From: Doryteuthis pealeii
Taxonomy: Eukaryota > Mollusca > Cephalopoda > Myopsida > Loliginidae
DNA length: 64,000 bases
Direction: 5' to 3'
Assembly (NCBI GenBank): GCA_023376005.1
Contig: CM042141.1
Location: 96,448,092-96,512,091 of the forward strand
The notes under the pieces were generated by a model. That model did no database searches. It was not told the origin of the DNA and saw only the letters and a list, made by a program, of their open reading frames with translations. The position numbers were made by a program, and so were the translations under genes. This document shows positions 12,771-22,619 of this stretch, piece after piece; the first letter of the stretch is position 1, and each line of letters opens with the position of its first letter.

Positions 12771-12890
12771 CTTAGCTTAGTTGTGACAAGGCTACAAGTA
12801 TGGGGCACCCAGTGAGAATCAAACTCACTAACAATGTTTTTTTTAATCCAACTTGCTAACCATTACACCATGTGAGGTTGTAGTATTGTA
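12771..12890 (-). repeat. tRNA-like SINE family B, copy 1
   Basis: On the minus strand it reads a tRNA-like head: box A from the complement of AACTTGCTAACCATTACACCA, and box B from the complement of GAGAATCAAACTC, followed by the short tail GTGCCC(C)ATACTTGTAGCC-like body. At least eight other copies occur in the window. Confidence 0.75.
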
Positions 12891-13139
12891 ATTGTGAAAT
12901 TTCTTTTGCAGGCATTTTTATTTTATGGTAAAAGGTCATTAAATTTGTGGCCAAATGTGCTGTACCAAAAGGGTTAAATAACAACATAATTTTATAGAAA
13001 CAAACTGAAATAAGTTCTAAAATAGTTTTCATGCTAACAAGAAAACACACTTAAAACATTGATTTTAACAGGAAAACTAAAGATAGTTTTAGAGTTTAAA
13101 ACTGATTATTGATAAAGGTCATTTGCATAGTCCACATTG

Positions 13140-13462
13140 TGCTGTCTTGAACAAATCGTAGAAGTAGCAGCCCACTGTATAGCCACTTGCTTCCTATCAT
13201 GCAAACCATCTAGGCAAGACAAACAGACATGGTGGACACTACTGGAAAAGCAAGGACAAGCTCATGAGTGACATTCTCCTATAGGCACCTACATGTGAAC
13301 AATACTAGTTGTGGGTCAGTCAGCAAAAAACTACATTGATCAGCTCTGCACAGATACTGGATGCCGTTCAGAGGACTGGCCAGGAGTGATGGTCAATAGA
13401 GATGGATGGCAATGAAGAGTCATGGAGATCTGTGCTGTTGGCATGATTTAATGATGATTGAT
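13140..13462 (+). pseudogene. LINE RT C-terminal fragment
   Basis: It is a decayed 3' part of the non-LTR retrotransposon ORF. Recognisable peptides in shifting frames are LEQIVEVAAHC, then DKQTWWTLLEKQ, then YIDQLCTDTGC followed by an acidic stretch. They match better preserved copies at 14473-14960 and 53285-53650. It has frameshifts and stops and no 5' part. Confidence 0.7.
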
Positions 13463-13877
13463 AAAGATGTACATAGCAGAAATACAGATTCAGGCATTAA
13501 TTTTTAAACTGAAACTATCTATATTAATAATTAGGAAGAGTCTGTCTGTTCTCTGTATATGACCAGATGCTTTAATGTGGAACTACCAAATTTGGTATGT
13601 ATATTCATGGGACCAAGCAGTAGGTCTGAAAGTAAAAAAATATTTTGTTTCCTCAAGGGGAAGTGGAATTCTCATCAAGAGGAGATTGATCTCTAATAAT
13701 AAATACTCAACACAAGAAACCATATGATTGCAAGACATAACTAATTGCACATAATTTAAATTTCCAAACTTTAAAAGAAAAAAAAAAAAAAAAAACAACC
13801 AAAAATGGTCTTACTAAAATAATTATTCACAATTAAAGATTACTAATTAGGTTTATAGCTGGTTCTTCAATCTGTGA

Positions 13878-14062
13878 GACTAGCTAGCTATCCATTACAC
13901 CATGATGGAATGTCCATTTATGTAGGTATGAATGGACACACCAGGGTAGGCTAACCAGCAAAAGCCTACATCAATCAGCTTTATGCAGATTCTGGATCCT
14001 GAGAGATAGAGAGAGAGAGAGTCATGGCTATCTATGCTGCCAGCATGACCTGATGATGAATG
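13878..14062. repeat. SINE B fragment (minus) next to LINE 3' fragment (plus)
   Basis: 13878-13905 carries the complement of the SINE B box A (CCATTACACCATG). Directly after it, 13925-14060 repeats the LINE 3' end: GGACACACC, GCCTACATCAATCAGCT, GCAGATTCTGGAT and, past a (GA)n run, GTCATGG then GCATGA. The two may have arrived separately. Confidence 0.5.
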
Positions 14063-14472
14063 TTAATAAAAATCAACAACCAAACAAAAAATAAAAATGT
14101 TTAAATTAATAAATCTCTTAAGTGTTACTCACTTTAAAAAAATAATATTTCTTTATAAAACTCCCGGAAATTTTTCACAGAATGATAACTTCATTAGATG
14201 AAAAAATACAATTAGTAAAATTGTTTTGTTATACAGGGATTTATATTTTATTAACAATTACCATTTGTCATCATTAAGTATGAATTTTCAATAAATAACA
14301 AAATGTTTATAAAACTAAAAAAAAAAAAAAAAAAATAGAAGAGATTTATCTGTTCATCTTGGCATATCTGTCTGATTGCAAAACTGTCTATGTTGTGCTG
14401 CTATTCCGCTTAACATATAATCTAATTTTTTATCATTTCTCTTAAACATAAATCCTTAATTGGATGTTGTCA

Positions 14473-14960
14473 TTATCATCATGGCAAGCAAACAGCATAA
14501 ATTCCCTTGACTCGCTCTCTCTCTTGCCATCCATCCCTATAGGTCATCGCACTTGGCAAATCCTTTAACGGCATTCAGTGTCTGCACAGAGTTGGTGAAT
14601 GTAAGTTATTGCTGGTCAGCCACAACTGGTGTGTCCATGTGTAAGAACCCATAGAAAAACATTAAAAAGTTTGTCCTTATTTCTCTAGCAGTATCCAGTA
14701 TGTCTTGTTTGTCTTACTTGGATGGTCTGTGAGATGGGAAGTAAGTGGCCGTATAGTTGCTGTTTTGTAGGGTGCTGCTTCCAGGATTTATTCCAAATAG
14801 CACGCAGCATACTTTTGTAGTTCCCATCTAGCCTTTTCTTCAGCCAGTTCATTGCAGTGCATAGCAGTGGATTCAGTCCTCAATTCTGGGAAGAATTCTT
14901 GATAACCAGCTGCAATTCAAGTCTTCACCTCTTACCAGGCATAGAGAAGTATTTCAACTA
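14473..14960 (-). pseudogene. LINE reverse-transcriptase C-terminal region (best copy)
   Basis: The minus strand encodes LDGNYKSMLRAIWN, then KSWKQHPTKQQLYGHLLPIS, then QTIQVRQTRHTGY before a stop, with recognisable sequence continuing to about 14520. This is the region after the RT palm and thumb in non-LTR retrotransposon polyproteins, which ends in a Trp- and Cys-rich stretch. No catalytic YADD box is present. I associate this peptide with mollusc and other lophotrochozoan LINEs; the family is not established. Confidence 0.75.
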
Positions 14961-15312
14961 GTTGATAATGAGTTGCATAGCAGAGATTCAGGGTCAGGTT
15001 TTATTTTTTGATATCAATACTTTTAGATATATATATTGATAAACCTAGGGGAAAAAATGATCCTTTTTTTTTTCTGCCTACCAGAAGATCTTATTTCTTT
15101 AGTGTAAACCAATATATTAGATAACCTCCTTAGGTATTTTACTAGAAAACTTACAGGGGTGGATGAAAACTAATGCTATATATAAAATCACCACTGCTTT
15201 GTTCAAACTACTACCATTCCAAAAACCTCCCACTACCAATTGATATTACCTCCCACTAATTCCTTGCTACTACTCGTTCTCATTAAAAACGAGACATGAA
15301 AACCATTCCATC

Positions 15313-15365
15313 GTTTCCCACCTGAGGATGGCAAAGTGTATTGCCGAAAGCGCTAGTGTTGAAAC
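15313..15365 (+). ncRNA. Hammerhead-ribozyme-like motif, family F
   Basis: Core CTGAGGA is at 15322-15328. Stem II GGCAA/TTGCC has a 6-nt loop (15330-15345), and GAAA is at 15346-15349. A 4-nt loop leads to U16.1 at 15354 and H17 = A at 15355. Stem I pairs CAC (15319-15321) with GTG (15356-15358), then CC/TT as an internal loop, then GTTTC (15313-15317) with GAAAC (15361-15365). One unpaired base follows the core. A 78-codon frame over it is coincidental. Confidence 0.65.
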
Positions 15366-15479
15366 CTTCGGTGGACTGTTATACCAGTTCCACCCTGACA
15401 CCAGAAGGATGGCCCAAAGATTGGAACGGATCAATGAAAGACTTGTCAGACAGGAATTGTCTGTTCAATTCAACAAAAC

Positions 15480-15502
15480 TTGTATATATATATATATATA
15501 TG
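15480..15502. repeat. (TA)n microsatellite
   Basis: A short TA run between two hammerhead-like motifs on opposite strands. Confidence 0.8.
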
Positions 15503-15589
15503 AAGAAAAAGTTGAAGTTTTATTCCATTGTAGGATTTACAATATGTATTTCTATAAAAAATAAGTTTCATTCACAAGTGATGTTAAAT

Positions 15590-15640
15590 AAGCCGACGCT
15601 GCAGTATTTCAGTTTGTTTAACAAACCTTCCTCAGGGCCT
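15590..15640 (-). ncRNA. Hammerhead-ribozyme-like motif, family G
   Basis: On the minus strand the core CTGAGGA is the complement of 15629-15635. Stem II pairs TTTG with CAAA around TTAAA within 15611-15628. GAAA is the complement of 15607-15610. Ten bases further, GTC (complement of 15595-15597) is the cleavage triplet. Stem I pairs AGGCC (complement of 15636-15640) with GGCTT (complement of 15590-15594), four Watson-Crick pairs and one wobble. Stem III is weak. Confidence 0.55.
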
Positions 15641-15889
15641 TGATTTGTTTAAAGAAAAAGAAATTATTAGTAAAAACAAAAGTCTGAGCCTCTGATTTTG
15701 GTATGTGACTGCTTATGTGGTTATTCAAATATGTGGGAAAAAAAGACATACTTTAGAACAGAGTAACGTTGGTGTCTCCATTTAAAGTACGTGATTTTTT
15801 TTTTTTTTTTTCCCGAAAATTGTTGGAAATAATTTTAGTGAATGATAAATTTCTTAACACATTTAATTTTTCCTTCATATTCTGTAGAT

Positions 15890-16260
15890 TAATAAAATAT
15901 CAAAATGCTTATAAATACATAAAATCCAGATATGTAATACTAGATATGTAATATTAAATTATCTGGAATGAATATTAGAAGCAAGAGTAAGATATTCAAA
16001 ATATAATTATTTAGATGTTGGTAATTTTCACAGCAGTGAATAGTCACTAGTTTTTCTGTTTTTGTTTTTCTAGGTGAGATTTGTGTGTGTGTAGGTGGCG
16101 GGGGGGATAATTTATTAATTAAAGCCCATCCTCACAAAGAAAATTGATCCAAATCCAAGAGAAAAATATCTTAAATAATTAAATGATTTTATAGAAGCAG
16201 AAACTGAAATAAGCTGTGAAATTCTTTACATGCTAACAAGAGAATGCAGTTGAAAACATA
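15890..16260. repeat. Dispersed repeat, copy without the TTAA insertion
   Basis: It is continuous across the position where the copy at 11.8-13.06 kb is split by the piggyBac-like element. The single TTAA lies at about 16172. It contains a G-rich run (GGTGGCGGGGGGGA) as does the other copy. Confidence 0.75.
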
Positions 16261-18180
16261 TCTTCCTAAACAATGTTCAGAACCGACTCCTCAGAGATGC
16301 CTCATTTTGTAAATATCAATCCTAACCCTATTTCCTCAAAACATGCTTATGGTAAGCCTAAATATCACCAGGCACCAGCAGCAACAACAACAACAAGAGA
16401 AGGGAAGATAGAAATGTTATCTCTTTACTGTGTACAGACCAATTGCAGACCAAGTTTAGCCAGCAGTATTTGTGTATATATATAACATGAGGCCAATTTT
16501 CATCACTTTCTAAAACTAAAAGGTAAATCACCAAATAAGTGGAAAGGAGCTTTTCTAAACTGGTTATATTTCAAACCTCGATAATAAAAACAGAAACTTT
16601 ATACTTTACAAAGATTTCTCAGTTATTACAACTTACTCAACCCGAAGTTAAGAAGAGATGAAAGAAAGTAGATTATTCAACACCAACATTTAGTACAAAT
16701 CAGACCCTTTACCCAAACTCCTGACATGTTTTTTTTAGTTTTTTTTACAAGGTTATTTTTTGCCAATTTAGTAAGTAAGCTTGAGCCAAAAAGACAAACA
16801 AACATTTTGATACCCAATTCCAAGTTGAATAAAACTATTGACATCTTAAACCATATCATTTCTTGAGTTGCATCTATATCTAACTGATACTAAAATATTA
16901 ATACTCTTGTTCCTTAATCTTCCAACAGTTATCATCTCTGCAACACACTCTGGTTAAAAATCAGACTGTCCAAATCATTCAAGATGAAATGCAAAAATGT
17001 AAATCTCCATCGTCTGGTGTCGCTTATCTGCCAAATTCTTATTTTTTTTACAAGTCGAGTGTCATCACCTCAACTAAAAATAGACCATTTCGTTTTTATT
17101 ATAAAGAAAGAAAGGCAAAAAAAAGGACATGCTACACAGAAAAAATATAAGAAAGATAGAAAGAAGTAAAGAGAGTAAGGGAAATACAAAGAGAGGGGTT
17201 GAGCAAGCTGAAGCAATTACGGTAATCTGTTTTCAATCAACACAATGAAAAAATGAAAAGAAGGGAAGAAAGAAAAAAAAAAAAGAGTGAGAGAGTTAAA
17301 TCAAGATTATCAGACTTTTTACATATTGAACCATTTTACAATAAACATCAAATGTTGTGATATATCCACAGGTCCTGCTAGTATTAAAATATTATGTAAA
17401 CGAACATTAAAACTTCACTGAAATAAATAGTTAAATTAGATTGATGATATGTAAGTATTTCTAAACAATGTTATATTTGATAATCTTGCTGATATTAACT
17501 AACAGCTTAAAAGCTGCTCTATCAGATGGCATTTAAGTTAGCTCCTGTGGAGGGCTCTTCTTAATTGGGCCTTCAACCCAACAATAACTTCATGCATTAA
17601 GTACATATCAAATTCTATTAAACTTGAACAATATTTTCAAACAATTTTCATCAAAAACAATCATTAATTTGTCTATTTGGAACTTTTAAACAACATTAAG
17701 GCTATGATTTATTTCCAAGTTATAAAAATTGTTATCATACAAAAAAAATTGTTGCAAAAAATAAAGTTAAAAAAGAAAAAAAGAATCACCAAAAACAATC
17801 ACAGTAATCAAAACTTGGGATTTGAAATTTCAGGATTGCACGGAAATTCAGCCAGACACACAGAGTTGGCCTGATCCCAAAATTGGTATCGTATATTGGA
17901 CTATAGTCTCTAGGAAGAAAAACATACTGACATTCACAATTATTAGAAATGAATACTATCTTGAATACATAACATGGTTTGTTGAAGTAAGAATTAAATG
18001 ATATACATATCATCTGTAATAATTCTTTCTCTGTCAGACATATATAAGAAGTTAAAATTGTTTGGTAGAAGGACATAATAACAAAGTATTCAATGAGAAT
18101 TGAATTTACTGCATTAGCAAATGATCTGCAAAACTATCTTGCTACCTATTGCTCTATGGAATATGCCCATTACCCACCCC
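16261..18180. other. AT- and A-rich spacer, nothing recognised
   Basis: It holds several A-rich, AAGAAA-like stretches around 17100-17290 and short open frames of 60 to 96 codons with no recognisable domain. It shows no family shared with the rest of the window that I can define. Confidence 0.4.
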
Positions 18181-18277
18181 CATATATATATATACATACA
18201 TACACAATAAACATCCATTTTGTACAACATCCTGTGTTTGTCTACCTTAGAATAGCATAGACACACAGTCAATGATA

Positions 18278-18317
18278 TTGGTGACTTAGTTTCACACCTA
18301 TGTGATCATCAGGCCAA
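18278..18317 (-). ncRNA. Hammerhead-ribozyme-like motif, family H
   Basis: The minus strand reads TTGGC, core CTGATGA (complement of 18306-18312), a CAC/GTG stem II with AUAG loop, GAAAC (complement of 18289-18293), a UAA loop and the cleavage triplet GTC (complement of 18283-18285), then ACCAA. Stem I pairs TTGG with CCAA past a C-A mismatch next to the core. A related, foldback copy is at 40204-40326. Confidence 0.6.
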
Positions 18318-18327
18318 GTCTGATTAT

Positions 18328-18378
<51 letters not shown>
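18317..18378. repeat. (TA)n microsatellites
   Basis: Two TA blocks immediately beside the hammerhead-like motif. Confidence 0.9.
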
Positions 18379-18379
<1 letters not shown>

Positions 18380-19131
18380 AAACAAATTTGGTTGAATACA
18401 ATAAAATCCAAATTGTTTTTACGTTTTTTCTTTTTAATCTTTGTAATAATTTTCTAAATATCATCTTGAAAAGAATTTATAAAAAAATCCAAAATATTTG
18501 AATATCAAGTCACATATTTTTAAAAATTGTAATTTAAATCTTCCAAAATAAACCACTAGCATTATTTAGCATCACTTTAGCAACACAAACAAAACAATAA
18601 TAACCTAGTCAAAATTTAGGCAAATGAAAACCTGTCCAAACACCCTCAATAATGATTTAAAAGGAAAACCAAAAGTACTTGGAATGATAACTCAGATTTT
18701 TTATAAATTCTTTTTGAGATGACAATATCAAGAAAATTATTAGAAAGATTAAAAAGAAAAAATTTCAAAACAATTTGGATTCTGTTGAATTCAACAAAAT
18801 TTGTTTGAATGAAAAGATGCTGCCCAAATACACCTATTTTATATATCTATCTATTATTATACTAAAGCTGAGATTTTCACCTTTTAAAGTCTAAAGGTTT
18901 TTTTCCTGGTTGGTTTAATGACACAAAACTTATACTAATTTATTCCTTAGTTTTAGGATTACTAAATATTTGAAAAAAGAATTCCATTTTAATTGGTTTT
19001 AATTTGCAATTAAGTCAAAAAATAAAATGAAAATAAAAATTAAATAATTTTTGGAGTATTATTCAGACTATTGTCCTCATTAGTATTATCTGTGTTATTC
19101 GGACTATTGTCCTCATCTTCACTGTTATCTG

Positions 19132-19173
19132 TACGACGTTTCGGCTGATATGCCCTCCGGTCTTCTTCAGGTA
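19132..19173 (-). ncRNA. Hammerhead-like motif, family E copy 1
   Basis: The minus strand has TAC, CTGAAGA (complement of 19164-19170), a decayed stem II, GAAAC and cleavage-type GTC, then GTA pairing with the leading TAC. Stem III would be only an A-U pair closing CG, as in copy 2. Stem II mismatches make activity unlikely. Confidence 0.4.
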
Positions 19174-19353
19174 TTTCTTTTCGGACTCGGGAACCTTCTT
19201 TTCAGACTTAGGAACCCTCTTTTCGAACTCGGGAACTTTTTTTATCGTAATCGGGAACCTTCTTGTCAATAGTCCAAATAATGCAGATAATACTAATCAT
19301 CAAGCTTCATCTCAAACATTCAGAGATATTGTCCTCATCTTCATTGTTATCTG

Positions 19354-19395
19354 TACAACGTTTCGGCCGATGTGCGCTCCGGCCTTCTTCAGGTA
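19354..19395 (-). ncRNA. Hammerhead-like motif, family E copy 2
   Basis: The core CTGAAGA is the complement of 19386-19392. Stem II is a perfect GGCCG/CGGCC (preceded by one unpaired A), then GAAACG, U, and H17 = U. Stem I is TAC/GTA. Stem III is minimal, so cleavage might need a dimer, as proposed for other minimal hammerheads. Confidence 0.5.
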
Positions 19396-19645
19396 TTTCT
19401 TCTCGGACTTGGGAACCTTCTTGTAATCGGGAGCCATCACGGAACTTTGAACCTAACCCATTATTCAGTCCACGGGGGTATCCTGTTCTCATTCTGCTAA
19501 CCATAGCTGGGGTACAGATGTTAAGCTGTGTTAATTATTATTCTATGTTACTGCTGCCCCTGACCAGGATTGAACCTGCAGTCTAGAGATAACTGTCATT
19601 TAGAATTGTGTTAACCTAACTCCTTTATCTACTAGGCTATGTGTC

Positions 19646-19960
19646 CAATTGGACAATCCAGTGTGAATTTTTTTTCAATCGCAAAAGTTACAATTTATTT
19701 TGTAAAAACGGATTTTAAGTAGCGTCTTGGCAGGTATCTTGATTGAAATTGACTGAAAAAATCGTTTTAAATGTATCAAAAATAAATTACATGTGTAATA
19801 TTATTTTGCTTTTTCACTGATGTTCATTATGTTACTACTTTTCGACTTAGACAAAAATTTGCCCTTAAATAATTGGTTTAATAAATTTTGATTCGTTTTT
19901 AAAATGAAAAGCAGACGATATTTTGGCAGATCCTACTATTTTCCCTAATCCCAATCATCT
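19646..19960. repeat. Dispersed segment shared with 35330-35590
   Basis: Shared phrases in order are ATTTATTTTGTAAA, ATAAATTACATGTGTAATAT, TACTACTTTTCGACTTAGAC and CGTTTTTAAAATGAAAAGCAG. At 35 kb this segment forms the outer part of a foldback arm. Here it lies inside a Helitron-like element. Confidence 0.7.
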
Positions 19961-20000
19961 AGCAAGAGCTTAATGGGTGACCCAACGGGTCATGTTTTGT

Positions 20001-20005
<5 letters not shown>

Positions 20006-20039
<34 letters not shown>

Positions 20040-20205
20040 GGTGTATTTGGACAGCATCTTTTCATTCATTTGCTTTGAGAATTGCATCGGTGAGAAACTG
20101 TCAGTAACCAAGCGCCATTGACTTCATGTACACACTACCCTAACTTAGATATGCTCACTATATTATCAATACTTATATATATATATATAATATATATATA
20201 TAAGA
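20006..20205. repeat. (TA)n blocks flanking a small shared repeat
   Basis: (TA)n lies at about 20006-20033 and 20176-20203. Between them, GAGAAACTGTCAGTAACC, GCGCCATTG and a CACTACC phrase recur at 56371-56425. Confidence 0.65.
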
Positions 20206-20365
20206 AAGCAGAAGGGTAAGGTAAATTAAGAATGGTATAGATAAACTACAGTATGTGTAAGAAAGATTTCTCAGTGATGATGGAAAAGTATTTGATATTA
20301 TGGTTTTGTAATGTAGTTTTAAGTGTATCACATCAAACCTCATATACCCAGCACTTGAACTGTGG

Positions 20366-20520
20366 GTGTCTCGTCATGGTGTAATGGTTAGTAATCTAAT
20401 TTTACAGATCCATTACTACTGAATAGGGAGTTCAAATCTTTGCTGGATGCCCATACTTGCGACCTTGAGTCACATCTGACCCATAGCGAGTGGGTTTGGT
20501 AAATACCTACCCAGTACTTG
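20366..20520 (+). repeat. tRNA-like SINE family B, copy
   Basis: Box A-like ATGGTGTAATGGTTAGTAAT and a box B-like GGGAGTTCAAATCTT are followed by the body GATGCCCATACTTG, GAGTCACATC and GGTAAATACC. Confidence 0.75.
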
Positions 20521-20791
20521 AACTCCAAGATTTCAAAGTATACACTATCAAATAGAAGATTAATCCCTTTATAATTTGTTTTATACTTGTTTGAAACTGA
20601 TATTCTAAATTTGCATTTGACATGAAACTTTATATCTGATTTCAGATCTGCTTACCTTCATTTCTATACCATCCAGGATAGTAACTATTAATAGTCAATA
20701 AATATTTGAAATGTATAACAAAATAAAACTAGTCATTTATTATCACTAAAATACATATTAAAATGTAAAAGTTTGATGTATTATATTTTGG

Positions 20792-20875
20792 GAGGTGGTG
20801 GGGTGGTGGTGGTGGTGGTGGTGTCATCTTTTTTAACTTCAAAGGGGTAAGACCCCACCACCACCACCACCACCA

Positions 20876-20908
<33 letters not shown>
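20792..20908. repeat. GGT/ACC foldback plus poly(A)
   Basis: A (GGT)n arm (about 20792-20822) and an (ACC)n arm (about 20854-20876) are separated by about 30 bp and followed by a run of roughly 30 A. The transcript of either strand would form a GC-rich hairpin. Open frames through it are low complexity. Confidence 0.8.
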
Positions 20909-20910
<2 letters not shown>

Positions 20911-21062
20911 TGCGTCCTGGGTATGACATTAAAATGCATCTGAGGGTGCAGCTCCAGTTCTTGAGCTCTGGGAAGTGTAGAGTAATCCTTCATTGTCATG
21001 ATTTCTAAGTCTACTCTAACCCAGAGTGGTAATACCTATTTAGGAACAAATAGATCTGTTTA
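20909..21062 (-). repeat. Dispersed repeat family Z
   Basis: The minus strand matches 36231-36372 and two partial copies near 56.3-56.6 kb: the phrase around CAGAGTGGAC, GGAGTAATGG, CCCAGAGCTC and CATACCCAGGA. Its nature is unknown. Confidence 0.6.
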
Positions 21063-21126
21063 AAAATTATTCATATTCAATGGGACCATGTGCAAAAAAA
21101 AATTTCTTAAATATGAATGTATATAT

Positions 21127-21300
21127 TTACCAACCATTCTGCACAAGTAGGATGTGACACAAGGTCAATTTCTTAAGCACAATTTAACAGGTTTGAATTC
21201 AGAGTTTCCCTTCTCCTAGACTGGTTACCTAACCAACGTTAGAGCCCAGTCTGCCCTACTATTTACCCATAGTTGAGGGACATCTTACCCCTCAGCAGGA
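21127..21300 (-). repeat. SINE family C copy (head missing)
   Basis: It carries AAGTAGGATGTGACACAAGG, AACAGGTTTGAATTCAGAG, CTCCTAGACTGGTTACC and CCATAGTTGAGGG, as in 55271-55558. The tRNA-like part is absent. Confidence 0.7.
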
Positions 21301-21469
21301 AACGCAGTCAGTGTATTCTAGACAAGACAGACTATAAAATGACATATCATCACCAAATAATCTTTATTTGCTAGAAATAAAGTTTTTATTTGACTTTTTT
21401 ACTGGTGAAATATTTGACAAATAGTTCAAATACACTATCATACACATTCATAAGCAGTAATATTCAATG

Positions 21470-22190
21470 TTGTAAATGTCAAATTTTACAAATACAAGAA
21501 AAATATCACTGTATTGTATAAAAACATAATAAAATAGAATGTAATGAATTACATGCTATATTATGTTTTAAATTTTTTTTTTTTTTATAAAATGATATTT
21601 TTTTTTTGTGTAATGAAATTGTAAACTTAAATGTTTTTAGTGAACTTATTTTATTAACATAAACATATCTGAAGCTCGCTCGTAAGTTGGGACACTTCTA
21701 AGTCAAGGTACCACTGTATAAACTTAGGTTTCTTAAGGTTTGGTTTCTTTCTTAAGGCTTCATCAAAGCCATCCTTGTAGAAGAACAGTAGAGGTACTAT
21801 TTAACCCATAGCTTGGAGTTTCTAAAGGAAACTTATTCAATGTTTTATCTTTTATCTTATTAATTACAATGGAAGTTATTTCTTCTTTTTTTTAATTTGA
21901 CAAAAAAGTTCATTTGGGGTAAGGTATTTTTGGTTTTTGACTATTGACCAATGATTACATTTAAACGAGAAAGAAAAAAATTAAAAATTATCAGATTAAA
22001 TCCATCCATCCTCAAAGTTAGTTGGGAAACTTACTTTGTTCAAAATTTTTTTAAAAAGTGAAATAAATTTGTTCAAGGCAACTCAAGTGGTGTAATGGTT
22101 AGTAAGCTAGATTAACAAATTATAGTTAGTGATTTTGATTCTCACTTGGTACCCAATACCTCTGGCCTTGTGCCACAACACAAAACAGTA
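21470..22190. repeat. Composite repeat block, copy without 545-bp insertion
   Basis: It aligns with 25297-26600: TIR element Y (3' end CCACTG before TA at 21717), then CTTAGGTTTCTTAAGGTTTGG, CATCCTTGTAGAAGAACAG, CCATAGCTTGGAGTTTCTAA, and finally SINE B (22076-22190). At CAACT (22079-22083) it runs straight into the SINE, whereas the 25-kb copy has 545 extra bases. Confidence 0.75.
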
Positions 22191-22619
22191 TTTGTATCAT
22201 TTAACATTTTTAAAATTTGTTTTTGGCAGGAAAAAACAACCTGGAATGTCTTGCCATTATTTATTTATTTTTTTTTTTTACAACTAAAATATGAAAAGCT
22301 TTTGTTCTAGATAAATTCTAAAATACCATCCCCCCTCCCCGGGCAATTAAATATCAAATTAAATCTAACTTGTTTATATATTTCATTTAAGTTTTTATCA
22401 TTATCAAATGGCAATTAAAGGTCAATAAAAAAAACAATAAAAAACCTCTTGTAAGACTTTCATATCAAGTCCAGATTAGAAGTGCAGTAAGAGTAACCAG
22501 AATCTAAATTGTTTTAGACCTTATTTTTCCAATGCAAGTATCATTGGGGAACAAGAAAAGTTTTGGTAAATAGAGCAGAGTCTTTAAATTCTTCATTCAA
22601 ATGTACTCAAGAATATCTG

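Larger units (their letters stand above)
12060..12977. mobile_element. piggyBac-like TTAA element, family X copy 1 (non-autonomous)
   Basis: It is bounded by TTAA (12060-12063 and 12974-12977). Inverted ends read CCCTTTTGGT inward from the left and ACCAAAAGGG at the right. TTAA target duplication with CCCT-type ends is the piggyBac signature. The related repeat at 15.9-16.25 kb carries a single TTAA at the equivalent position. The interior hosts a mariner-like element (12189-12552) and a SINE (12771-12890). There is no transposase of its own. A second copy is at 41583-42769. Confidence 0.75.
11820..13062. repeat. Dispersed repeat split by a piggyBac-like insertion
   Basis: The flanks 11820-12059 and 12978-13062 align with the continuous segment 15890-16255. 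Shared phrases are TAGATATGTAATATT, CAGTGAATAGTCACTAGTTTT, AAAGCCCATC and ATTTTATAGAA, and GAAATAAG then CATGCTAACAAGA. The 15.9-kb copy lacks the TTAA element, so it shows the pre-insertion state of a related repeat. Confidence 0.75.
19063..19645 (-). repeat. tRNA-headed SINE family E with two hammerhead-like motifs
   Basis: The head is at the right end on the minus strand: box A-like TAGCCTAGTAGATAAAGGAG and box B-like AGGTTCAATCCTG. A long body follows that twice carries a CTGAAGA ... GAAACGT module (19354-19395 and 19132-19173), as if the 3' half were duplicated. The leftmost part contains about 24-bp tandem units translating as KVPESEK-like repeats, which is not evidence of a gene. Confidence 0.7.
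18850..20004 (+). mobile_element. Helitron-like element family 2, copy 1, with nested SINE E
   Basis: It starts TC after A (TCTATTATTATACTAAAGC). The 3' end carries a perfect hairpin, TGACCC-AAC-GGGTCA (19979-19993), about 10 bases before a CTTA terminus, where CTRR is expected, and it runs into a (TA)n tract. The same ends occur at 42997-43581. The middle is occupied by SINE family E (about 19063-19645) and by a segment shared with 35330-35590. Confidence 0.6.

Noticed and set aside
15328..15564. 78-codon frame resembling a protein at its start
   Set aside because: It begins inside the hammerhead-like repeat and ends in (TA)n-derived YIYIY; better explained as repeat sequence.
19063..19269. 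Protein with KVPESEK repeats
   Set aside because: The repeats are a 24-bp minisatellite in the tail of SINE E.
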